Below are positions 34,014 through 43,911 of a DNA stretch of 64,000 nt, one piece after another. The position numbers were made by a program, and so were the translations under genes. A model generated the notes under the pieces. That model saw only the letters and a program-made list of their open reading frames with translations, was not told where the DNA came from and did no database searches. The stretch is taken from assembly GCA_947359465.1 (NCBI GenBank), contig OX375882.1, forward strand, positions 54,124,509 through 54,188,508. The letters are read 5' to 3'. The stretch's first letter is position 1; each line of letters opens with the position of its first letter. The DNA is from Metellina segmentata (taxonomy: Eukaryota; Arthropoda; Arachnida; Araneae; Tetragnathidae).

Positions 34014-35639
34014 CAGGGCTCGAAATACCCAGGTGCACAGTGCACATGAAAATGAAATTGTGCACCAAATTTTTTCCCGCTAGGTGCACGCAGTGCACCT
34101 ATCGTTAAAAAAAGGGAGAGGGACGTGTTTTATGTTATTTGTTGAGAAAGAAAAGATTAAAGAAATAGTAGTTGGGGAAAAGGCTAAAGAAATAGTTAAC
34201 GTCATTAATGAAAATAATGGCAAAAAAATTTTGAAACTGTGGTTAAAAAGAACTCTGAACAAATCATTTTTACAAAAACTTACACTTTGCAATAAATTTG
34301 GAAAACTCGATGGAACTGGCTTTCTTACAATGATTCTGGTTTCTTAAGGAAACTTATGGTTGAAGTACATATAGCCACACAAAATATGCCATATGCAGCA
34401 ATTAGAAATTAAATTAAATTATTAAGGTGTTGGGTGTGAAGTAAGTGAAACCTATAACAATGACAAACAAGCCAGAACATTCATATCCTACATAAGTAAG
34501 AATATGAAATCAGATTTAGTGGAATCTTTGAAAAATAGCATTTTTCAATTTTGGCAGATGGCAGCACAGATCGCAGTGAATGCAATGGAAAAATAATTTA
34601 TTGTAGATTTCTTGAAAATGGGAGATCTGTCACGAAGTTTGTAACTATAGAGCAAACGCAACATGTTAATGCAAAAGGCATCAATAATTTGTTGGAAAGT
34701 ACTATAAAAGATTGCATGAAACTAAGTTTAGAAGAAACTAAAACAAGACTAATTGCTTGTACATTAGATAGTGCAGCAAGTAATTTCGGTGCAGAGAGTG
34801 GTGTCTACAAGCTACTTCGTGACAGATGCAGTCATCTACTTGGCATACATTGTTGTGCTCATCGGCAGGAACTTGCAATTAAAGATGTTATGCGAAGTTC
34901 AAAATATTTTACGCAAATGAAATCTGCATTAAAGGACTTATTTGTAATACATACGTATTCTTCTAAGAACAGGGCAGAGCTTTAAAAAGTTGGTAAATCA
35001 TTGGAAGCAAAAATTCTAAAACCAGTGCAGGTAGGAAGTGTTTGTTGGTTACCTCGTCATGATCGTGCCATTGATATCTTGCTGAAGTGCTATGAGTCCT
35101 TTATTATCCATTTGGAAGCTCTTTCGTTAACTGGCACAGCAAAAAACAAAAACCGTGCTACATGTATTATGAAAAAAAATGAAATCTGTAAGCTGAGTGT
35201 GAGCGGGGGTTCTTGTAAATGGGACGTGTGAAAAATGACTGGAGATGCTCCCTTCATCCTAAGACAGTGGATGATCTGATGCGTATTAATTTAAGTGAAG
35301 AGACCTTAGATAATTTTAATCCAGAAAATGATGTGTTGCAATGGAGGGAAAATACAAAAAGAACGATGGATACTAAACGTTATTGGAAACGATTTGCCAA
35401 AAACGTAGACGTTTCTGATTGCCCACCAATATTTGATGATGACTGAATATTTGTAAATAATAATTTCGAAGATATAAAAAAATTGTTTAAATTTTTTTAA
35501 TTACTACCCAAATAATAAAGTAGTTTACATTACATTAATGCTCTTGTATTAGTTCTTTTTAAAATGTAATCTGTGCACCTAATTTAAAAACTTAGGTACA
35601 CAAGGTGCACATGTATTAAAAAATCTATTTCGAGGCCTG
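34014..35639 (+). mobile_element. hAT transposon with exact 8-bp target duplication
   Basis: Ends CAGGGCTCGAAATA and TATTTCGAGGCCTG are inverted with one mismatch. ACTTAGGT flanks both sides (34006-34013 and 35640-35647). Subterminal GGTGCAC/GTGCACC motifs cluster at both ends (34031-34100 and 35573-35612), as in hAT elements where they bind transposase. Length 1626 bp with a broken transposase. Confidence 0.95.
34084..35446 (+). pseudogene. hAT transposase pseudogene (ZNF862/KIAA1586-like)
   Basis: An N-terminal piece (34084-34347) is followed by a frame change. Then 34551-34985 carries the hAT catalytic region (ADGSTDRSECNGKIIYCRF) and the cysteine/histidine segment LGIHCCAHRQELAIKD. 35001-35231 continues with a piece containing VCWLPRHDRAIDILL, and 35219-35446 holds the C-terminal dimerisation-type segment (WRCSLHPKTVDDLMRINL). 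At least three frame breaks and a stop after KNRAEL inactivate it. It lacks a clear BED finger. Confidence 0.88.
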
Positions 35640-35647
35640 ACTTAGGT

Positions 35648-36546
35648 GCATAGTTAATGTTAAGATTTTTACTCGCCAGGCGGCTGTTTGATCTCTGTAC
35701 TCAGAAGCATTAACTCATAATTCTAAATGAAATTAAAAATTAAACTAAAATTAAAAATTGGTTAAAATGTCAATGTAATTTTGAGGTTACATTGTATCTT
35801 AAAAATTAATTTCCATCAGTGCAATTTTGAAATTTTCAAAATATGAAATGTTTTTATTTATTTCTAATCTTTAAATGTTCTAAATATTTTGCAAAGAAAT
35901 TAAAAAAAAAAAGTTCAAACAAAATAATAAGAATTTAGAGCCCGTAGAAATAATTAAAAAAAATTGTTTCTCGAGCAATATTGAGATAGCAATCTGAATT
36001 TGACTGATGCCTCGTGGAATCACTCTTCAGAGGGACAAACTTTCAGTTCTTTATTTTTCCTATCAAAAACTTACTAATTCAAAAATCAATCCTTATTGTG
36101 TAAGATACCTTTGTGCAAAATTTCAGGGTTGTACAGTGCGTAGTTTTCCTGTAATGCGAAGGATTTTGGGCTCTATCACGGAGTAGACTCAATTTTGGGA
36201 GTCACTATCACTATCAGAACCTTGTGGTACTCAATAAAAAAGAGTTTTCCAAATTAAATATAGTACAAATAACAAGATCAAATGCATTAATCTTATTCAA
36301 GTGCTAAAATTCATTCATTAGTTTACACTGATTATTAAATAAGAAAAACTTTGTGAGATTGCTTTCAAATACCATGATTTATGACGTGAATTTAGCAAGA
36401 TTTTACATTGTGTTCTAAAATTACAGAAAATCCGAGAACTACTTTACAATGAGATGCAGTAAGTTTAGTTACCTTTTTATAAACTATTTATAATAGCAAA
36501 ACCAAATTAGTTTGTAATGAAAAATTATACGATTAAATGTCACACA
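35648..36546. other. Intergenic DNA, nothing recognised
   Basis: AT-rich; no supported feature. Confidence 0.4.
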
Positions 36547-36610
36547 TACACTACCCTCCAATAATGGACCTGACGCCAGCGGATTTGCATAAAATCCGAC
36601 TACTTGTTTG

Positions 36611-37116
36611 AGTGTGCTGACCAACCAGAATAGTGGTTTAGGTGTTATCCTCTGGATCGGTAGGTTCCTGATTCGAATCCGTGTCAGGGCATGGATATTT
36701 GTAAGCGTATGGTGTAGAGGCGGCTGGTGCACCTTAAATCTGTCGTGACCGAAAGTCCTCACGTTTTGTTGGTGTGCACGTTTAGAGAGTGGGATGCCAG
36801 CTCAGGTGTTGCCTCGTCATCTGACCGTGGTTCAAAATGACTTGGTGTTGTCCTCGGTTCCCTTAGGGTATTGATCCCGAACCGTCGTCAATTGCCCGTT
36901 GTGTTGCTCCAGTACGACGTTAATTTAAATTACCTTACCTGAAATCATTAGGTAAAAAGTAGTCTCGTGGGCTTTGTCCTGAATACATTCCTGACTTTAT
37001 TGAGAGCTCTTTGAGTACTCTAATGCAAATCCAAAGAACAAAATCTGTAGTTACAAATATCGTATTACAACTCCAGAAAGAACCTACAACAACGGTGGTA
37101 ACTAGTTGAATATCAT
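36611..37116 (+). mobile_element. tRNA-derived SINE inserted in the Tc1 derivative
   Basis: The duplicated target CTACTTGTTTG/CTACTTGCTTG (36600-36610 and 37117-37127) defines the ends. Head GCTGACCAACCAGAATAGTGG, B-box-like GATTCGAATCC, then the same 3' body as the copy at 31 kb, and about 28 bp (CAACGGTGGTAACTAG onward) not in that copy. This long-tailed subfamily differs from the 265-bp A-tailed SINE at 28871. Confidence 0.9.
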
Positions 37117-37127
37117 CTACTTGCTTG

Positions 37128-37628
37128 GTGTTTTTCGTGGTATGGCATGGGACCTTTGCATGTGTTTCCTGGTAAATTGAAAGCCGATGCCTACATGAAC
37201 ATTTTGGACAATCAAATTCTTCCTACGCTCTGGCAATTTTATGGAATGGACGAATGATATTTCCAGAACGACAACGCTTTATGTCATGTTACAGCCTCTG
37301 TCAAGCAGTAGTATCAAGATATGGATGTAAAACAAATTCCTTTGTCTGCTCAGAGTCCCGACCTAAACCCCATAGAACATTTGTGGGACGAGTTAGAGCG
37401 ACGCTAACGGACCAGGGAATCACGTCTGAAATCTACAGCTGACCTGGCGACATTCTTGCAGCAGGAATGGACACAACTACCCATAGATGTGTATCAAAAC
37501 CATGTTGAAAGTATGCCCAGAAAGGTTGCTAGTGTAATTGCAGCATGTGAGGGACTATCCCCTATTAAAGCATGCATTCTTTCCCTTATACCATCACATC
37601 TTACTGTCCAGTCCATTATTGTAGGGTA
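37128..37628 (+). pseudogene. Tc1 transposase remnant, second copy
   Basis: It reads CFSWYGMGPLHVFPGK, then FYGMDE, YFQNDNALCHVTASVKQ, SPDLNPIEHLWDELERR and DLATFLQQEWTQLPIDVYQN. In-frame stops break it near 37256 (after MDE), 37308 (after VKQ) and 37408 (after ERR). Apart from these it parallels the 23.2-kb copy, and catalytic Asp (QNDN) and Glu (PIEH) remain. The N-terminal half is missing. Confidence 0.9.
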
Positions 37629-38044
37629 GAGTACCTATCCAAAATGATTGAGAACAGAAATCACAATGAAAGTTCTGGCATTTTGTGTTCCTTTTGTGAA
37701 GCTTTAAATTTAAAGATAGTTTGAAAGTACGGCATGGCCAGACGATTTATATATATTTTAAAAACAATTAAGAGTCAATGCAAAAAATGAAATAATATTT
37801 GTGTAACTTAACTTTATAATTTTAGACAGCTGCTTCCTATATTTTAAATAAAAATAATTGAACGCTTATACAGAGGCTGTTCACACATTTTTTAGACAAT
37901 GTATTTTGTATGCACAAAACTCAATTACATAAAATTCTTGTGTTTTAAATGTTCTATTTGATAGCCCTTATTCTGAACTATCTTTCGACACCGTAATTTC
38001 CAGGATAATAATGCCTTTTGAAGTGTCAGAAGAGGTATTCTATC

Positions 38045-39685
38045 CTATTCCTCCTGAACAGCTTTCCAGAGTCCTGTAAGGGTTGTGGGACGACGTTTCG
38101 ATAGTGCAGATTTTAAAAGTTCGAAAGCACAAAAATCCATAGGTAATACATCGGGAGATTTAATAGGGATATCAGTGAAAGGTATGGCCTTGATACCGGT
38201 ATTTTGTTTCATTTCTTTTAGGAAATTTACAGTGGATTTTGATGCGTGACTGCTAGTTTTGTCTTGATGGAGTTCCACAGATTAATGGCACTGAGGGTAA
38301 AGTGATGGTATTTCATTCAGAAAAATTGGCAATCTATATATATAATTCTCTTACGTGGCACGCAAAAAAGACGTTATTTGTTATCGCGTTTTGGCAACAT
38401 TGTACGATTATTTGTTTTTCACGAAGCCTCGCGCTTGAATTGAATTTATAGCGTTATCGGATGAAATTTTTTTGAAAAAAAAAAGAATTTTAGTTGAGCT
38501 GTTGCAGTTAAGAATATAAATCAAAGAAAGCGGAGTATCTTTTCAGGGCCATTTAAAAAAAGGTCCTTTTCAGGGCCAACAATTATAGTTCAACGAGACG
38601 CTTGCACAACAACTTTCGACAGCAAACTCAATGAAACTGCGTGGGTGACTCGAGTGCAGGGGTAAATATACACTCAAACAACATGCTGGGTATTCAATTT
38701 CCATATCAGCCCTCACATTTCGAGTCAAAATTTTCTCAAAGTTTTCATTTGAATTCAGATTCTATCGGTACTGTATACATCTTTTCTGAAAAATAGCAAA
38801 AAAATTTAGATTTGAAAAATATTTTTTTTGGAATATCATATTTTATAAACAATCCCTTCTGCTAGGACACATGTCTTCATTGATGCGAGCGAAGCGAGCA
38901 TAGGTTCGCGCAGCCAACCAATGAGGATTGCGAAGAAATCCTCCAGGGGTTGGCGAGCGTTTGCGAGCAGGGGGCGGGCCCCTAGTAAAATATGTTCCTG
39001 ATAGTATTTGGAGTTAATCTTGACATTTTTTTCCCACTCTCTTTATTTTTAACTTGCCATTATATGAAAAACCAGCAACAATCATGAATCCCTTAGAAAA
39101 ACTTTCTTTCGATTCTGTGAACCATGTACTTAAATTTTTTTCTCCCCTTTCATGATAATAAATGGCTCTTTTTTTGCTGCAATCATTTAAATACACCCAT
39201 GATTCATCTATTGTGACAATTTTTTTCCCATTTTTCTTTGGACAAGTGTTTATCATACAGAATTTGGCAGCGCGTCCTGCGTTCAGCGATATGCTTTGGA
39301 GAAAGACGATGCACATTGCGTTTTTTCGCTTTCGTAAGATTTAAATAAACGATTATCATTTTGTTTACAGTGGACACCGAGCATTTTAATGTTTTTTTAA
39401 CTGTCCTTTGACTAGGGGGATTTTCTTTTAACATTAAAAACAACGTACCTTTACAATAGTCGAAGATGTCCGTTTCTTCCTTGGATATTTGTTTGGAATT
39501 TTTGTCCCACTTGAGGCTCCAATTTGACGTTTTTTTCCTTTCTTGTTGACGATATTACCTATCGACGCTTTAGATATCACAAAACCATGACTCTCACGTC
39601 GTTTTTGGATAACGGAATATGAATATTTCTCTTCGGAAAGAGCACAAATATAGCCTTCGAACCACTGCTTCGTTAAAAACGCCAT
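38045..39685 (-). pseudogene. mariner-like transposase pseudogene, interrupted
   Basis: Read from 39685 down, MAFLTKQWFEGYICALSEEK begins a helix-turn-helix region (SYSVIQKRRESHGFVISKAS). Pieces with KENPPSQRTVKKTLK and AKKRNVHRLSPKHIAERRTR follow. The first catalytic Asp is in VTIDESWVYLND, the second in VELHQDKTSSHAS, and the third in KSPDVLPMDFCAFELL. A stop or frame change lies between each piece. The Helitron-like element (38333-38985) cuts it between the first and second Asp. Confidence 0.88.
38333..38985 (+). mobile_element. Helitron-like non-autonomous element, copy 2
   Basis: Starts TCTATATATATAATTCTC after an A and ends GGGGGCGGGCCCCTAG before a T, with no target duplication. It is homologous end to end to 21393-22037, including the CTTACGTGG and AAAAAAGACGTTATTTG blocks and the GCGAGCGTTTGCGAGCAGG 3' region. 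The host mariner sequence reads straight across the AT junction, confirming the ends. Confidence 0.85.
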
Positions 39686-39831
39686 TTCGAATAAAAACAA
39701 ACCTCTCAAGCAGCAGACGATAATTTTGACTTTTAAAAACATAGTACAACTGCAATTATTTCTTTTGCAGCAAACCATTTTTTATTACCGCTAACCAAAA
39801 TCGTCTAAAAAATGTGCGAACAGCCTTTGTA

Positions 39832-41570
39832 GGAAGAATTTTCAGTGCAAATAAACTAAAAGTATGAAAAGTGAGGACTTTGTTTCTGCTACCTCGATAT
39901 CCTTGAATGCTACATATTGAGTTTTCCTTAAAATGTAGTTTATTGCTGTTTTAGCTTTTGATTTAAAGTGTTGCCATTAAACTATCACATACATTAATTC
40001 AAAATTTTTTTTGCCAAAGTGTTGAAATTCAATTAAAAAAACAAGCCAAATGACGAAACATTAGTAATATGGTTGGAAACACGTTCTGCTACACACACTA
40101 ATGTTACCTACATAAAGATTGACAGAAAGTGCCTCATATCGGTTGGTTGTCTAAACATTTTAACCTCAAATTATCCGAGAATAGCAAGATTGGACCCTTA
40201 ATAGCAATTAGGAATTTTTATAGCTACTTTTTGTCAATTTTTTGCTGCATCATAATTATTAGTATTTGCAAAGCTGTATCAATAATTAATTTTAAATGAA
40301 ATAGCACTTTCAGGAAATAGTGAAAAAATTAAAAAGTATTCCATTTAGAACAGTACAGTTTTGTATGAAAATAATTTAATTACAGGTGACACTAATTCCA
40401 GTCTAATTGGACAAAAAAAAAGGACCATTTTTAGACAAGTGGGCATTTTCTGATCAATGAAAGAGTAGTTACCAAGAATGAACAAAGGTTAGAATATGTT
40501 CTCTGACAAAGTTCTGTTCTTTTTCGTTTGAAATCAGAAACGTAATATGGTAAAGGAAAAATAATTATTAAATCCCCATCAACTTTTAAGTGACTATTTT
40601 ATGATCAAATGCAAACAAGTACTATTTACAATAAAAAATTGAATGTCATGACTGAAAAAAGAATGTAGTCTTAATCAGTTTCCCAAACTTTTTTGGATTC
40701 AGAAAAATATTTAAGTTGCAATGAGTGTAATTTTAGAATTCTTAAAAAATTTGCTCAGAAATAAAACTTTAAACTACAGTCATGAAGCAACTTATTAAAA
40801 TTAAATAACAGAAAATAAATATCCCATAAACAGATTGCTCACTAATTAATATTAAACAAAGCAGAAATTTTTTGTAAAAACCATAATGAGAAAGTTGAGC
40901 CTAGTGTTGTACTACCAATTTGTCTACGTTGGACTTTATTTTAGTCAGAAGCATCCTTAAATCTCAATGATCAACTATTTCAGTTGGTTCCTTTTTTTAG
41001 CTAAGACTTGTTTTTGTACGAAATCTACATTCAACTAAACAGGATGATAGAATATCCAAAATTTACGTAATTGTAGTGGCAATGCATCTCTGCATTGAGT
41101 ATCTATATGTTCAAAAGATACATGCTTGCTTAACATATTTTTAGGCAAAATTTTTTTTAGCATTTTGTCCACTCTTGCTCTCTAGTGTCCATTATTTTCC
41201 CCTTAAGGCCAGCAATGCTTCACGATTCTACCAACCAAAGTGGCCAAAGTAGGTGAGTGTCGATAGTCGACTTTATTTCCCAGAGTGAACATACTAGAAT
41301 GTCCACTCTGGGAAACAATTCAAAATGGTAAGCACAAAATTAGAAATTGCTGACAACACAAGATTCAGCATATAAATTTAATATATAAACATTTATTTAT
41401 ACATTTTTAATTTAAATTAACACTTATGTCGCTAACACTGACAAGACTGACATCATAGATGAGACAGACAGGTTGAGATGACGAAGATGGTTGTAGAGAT
41501 TTGGCAGGTTGAGTTTACCTGAAAAATACGAGCACAATGATAACAAAAGATAAATCAGGGTTAAATGCAT
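39832..41570. other. AT-rich intergenic DNA with one hairpin
   Basis: No coding or mobile signal except an inverted pair at 41276-41315: TTTCCCAGAGTG...CACTCTGGGAAA, with ACAT/ATGT extending the stem and a short loop. Confidence 0.45.
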
Positions 41571-41985
41571 GTATTGGGTCATATGGAAAGTTCTGTGCAT
41601 TTTGAAATTGAAGCTAGCTTTGTTATATTTATTTTGCTACCGCTGATAGGGAGTGACCTTGATTGAAGCAGATGTTTAAATTTGGTCTTTTCTGCTTACA
41701 CTGCATAATTATAGCATGTGTTGAGGCATAATATTTTGTTTTACTGCAGTGCAAAGAATGGAAAACCAGAAAGTTCATTTTCGTCATATTATGCTCTTTT
41801 ATTTTAAGAAAGGAAAAAATGCTAGACAGACTGCTCGTAAAATGTGTGCTGTATACGGACATAGTGCTGTTTCTGAGGCCACAGTTCAAAGGTTGATATA
41901 CATAAGCATGGAAATTTCATACTTGAAGATGATGCACGCTCTGGACGACCATCCTCTGCAAACGGCTTTCTGTATGGTGTGACTA

Positions 41986-43184
41986 CACTGAAGAGTCGAA
42001 ACATTATGATCACCTAACTCAATAAAGCGTTGCGCCTCCTTTGGACTGCAAAACAGCTGCAACTCGCCTGGGCATAGATGCCACAAGTTCTTGGTACATG
42101 ACTGGAGACAGGTTGTACCAAATGTCTAAGCAACGGTCACACAAAGTCGAGATATTCGAACATGGTGGTGTTTGAGCTCTGAGCTGCCGCTCCATGACAC
42201 CCCAAATGTGCTCTATCCGGCGAGTTAGGTGGCCAGGACATTAAGTGGAATTCATCAGTATGCTCCTTGAACCACTCCAACACAATCCGAGCCTTGTGAC
42301 ACTGGGCATTGTCCTGCTGGAAGATTCCATTTCCAGTTGGGAAGACAGATGCCATGTAAGGATGCAACTGATCCGCAATGATGTTAAGATGGTTCGCAGT
42401 GTTCATGGTCTAGTCTACCACAACTACAGGTCTCAGAGTCACCAATGAGAACGTCCCCAAAGCATAATACCGCCACTACCAGCCTGTGTATGACCTGCTG
42501 TACAAGAGGGGCGCAATTGTACGCCTGGCATACGGCGTACCCTGACACGACAATTGGCGTGATGAATGAGAAATCAGGATTCATCTGACCAGGCAACTCA
42601 TCCATGGTCCAGTCTCGATGTTCCCGGGCCCACTGTAGGCATAGTTGACGATGACACATGGTCAACAGAGGCACACGAGTGGGACGTCTGCTGCACAGTC
42701 CCATATCCAACAGTGTTTGCTGAACTGTGTGTTCCAAAACACTTGAGCTTGGACCTGCATTGTATTGGGCTGTCAGCTGAGCCACTGTCTCACGCTGATA
42801 TCGCTTTATCAAGCGGGACAGTCTCCAACGTCCTTTTTCTTTAATGACGTGTGGAAGACCAACACCTTGGCGTCTACTGCTGGTGTCACCGACATTTATC
42901 CACTTTACATGAATACTAACAACGGCAGATCGTGAACAACCTAACAGTTGTGCAGTTTCGTTGATACTCGTTCCGAATCTTCGGGCCATTATGATCTGCC
43001 CTCTATCAAATTCGCTTAGATCAGCAGCCTTTCCCATCACTCACAAAAGTAAGTGCCAGAATGATTACTTACCTTCGCCAGCAGCAGTTAAATACCATTC
43101 TAACTTAATCACATGCCCTTCACATCATCCAGACGAGTTCATTGAAAAATGTGGGGATGATCATAATGCTTTGGCTCGTCAGTG
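41986..43184 (-). mobile_element. Full-length Tc1-like element inside a mariner
   Basis: Inverted ends CACTGAAGAGTCGAAACATT and CACTGACGAGCCAAAGCATT continue to ATGATCA, with TA duplicated outside (41984-41985 and 43185-43186). At 1199 bp it is not visibly deleted. Confidence 0.93.
42017..43040 (-). pseudogene. Tc1-like transposase pseudogene, nearly full length
   Basis: It starts [20 protein letters not shown] with a paired-like helix-turn-helix ([20 protein letters not shown]) and continues in one frame to [11 protein letters not shown] frameshift then puts WSDES (first Asp) in another frame with a stop. FPTGNGIFQQDNAQCHKARI holds the second Asp. Another shift right after PPNSPD disrupts the third acidic residue, and the C-terminus ends in yet another frame. 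It has few lesions compared with its neighbours, so it is a fairly young insertion. Confidence 0.92.
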
Positions 43185-43653
43185 TACAAAGGAATTATTT
43201 ATTATGAATTGTTGCCACATAATCAGACAATAAATTTGGAAAAAAAAACCAGTTCTCAAATTGCAATATTAAAAGCTAAAACCGAAGCAAAGCGGCCAGA
43301 ACTGACCAATCATCGTGGTGTTTTCTTCCAGCATGACAATGCATGGCCCCACACTTCACTGAATGTCAGACAAAGACTTATTGAGTATGGCTGAAATGTT
43401 TTGTGTTACGCCCATATTCAAAAGACCCTGCCCCTCAGATTTTCAACTCTTCAGGTCACTTCAAAATTCTCTGAGTGGCCTGGAGTTCGATTTTTTGGAG
43501 AATGTCCAGAACTTTCCGGATGACCCAATAAAACAGGAGAATAACAAGATAGACAGAATGAGTTAAACAAATGTGTATACATAAAATAAAGGCTAAGTTT
43601 TTAAAAACCAGTGCTTGTTTCTGCATTAACAATGAGATTAGGTACGTCCACAC

Positions 43654-43911
43654 ATGTGTTCTTTCATTTTCAACTTACCTTTAAATGTTCAATTCAACAT
43701 GCGTCAACACTTGCCTTATAGCATGAGCTTAGAGGAATGCCCTTCACCTGTCCACACTCGTGCCTCACTTTTAAGTTGTGTTTTCAAGATGGATGAAGAC
43801 GACGCTACTCTGTTAGGATTAATTACTGCAGCATTTCCAGTGATTAGGCAAGTAAATAAACGTAGGAAACAAAGGCGAGCGATTTGGATGAAAGAAAACT
43901 TCAAACTGTAA
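43654..43911 (+). other. Orphan open frame, possibly a Harbinger-type transposase N-terminus
   Basis: The segment MDEDDATLLGLITAAFPVIR then QVNKRRKQRRAIW (about 43789-43893) has the acidic start and Arg/Lys-rich helix seen at the N-terminus of many PIF/Harbinger transposases. It stops at 43911 without a catalytic domain. The resemblance is weak and the call is tentative. Confidence 0.3.

Larger units (their letters stand above)
36549..37631 (+). mobile_element. Tc1-like deletion derivative carrying a SINE
   Basis: Inverted ends CACTACCCTCCAATAATGG and CTCTACCCTACAATAATGG are flanked by TA (36547-36548 and 37632-37633). Without the SINE (36611-37116 and one target copy) it would be about 566 bp, close to the 569-bp copy at 23131. 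The same left-end-to-catalytic junction is present, so both descend from one deleted progenitor. Confidence 0.92.
37871..39829 (-). mobile_element. mariner-like element carrying a Helitron-like insertion
   Basis: Inverted ends CAGAGGCTGTTCACACATTT and CAAAGGCTGTTCGCACATTT continue to TTTAGAC, with TA outside (37869-37870 and 39830-39831). Subtracting the 653-bp Helitron-like insert leaves about 1.3 kb, the normal mariner length, so this copy was full-length. Confidence 0.93.
41749..43520 (+). pseudogene. mariner transposase remnant, split by Tc1
   Basis: The N-terminal helix-turn-helix (QKVHFRHIMLFYFKKGKNAR to DDARSGRPS) occupies 41749-41965. A deletion fuses it, out of frame, to the catalytic part at VWCDYKGIIYYELLPHNQTI. 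The Tc1 sits in the TA of this TAC codon. After 43186 the catalytic region continues with RGVFFQHDNAWPHTSLNVRQ (second Asp) and CPSDFQLFRSLQNSLSG (third Asp). The first Asp is lost with the deletion. Confidence 0.9.
41574..43528 (+). mobile_element. mariner deletion derivative carrying a Tc1
   Basis: Ends TTGGGTCATATGGAAAGTTCT and, inverted, TTGGGTCATCCGGAAAGTTCT are flanked by TA (41572-41573 and 43529-43530). Removing the 1.2-kb Tc1 leaves about 0.75 kb, so the mariner had already lost its middle. Confidence 0.92.
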
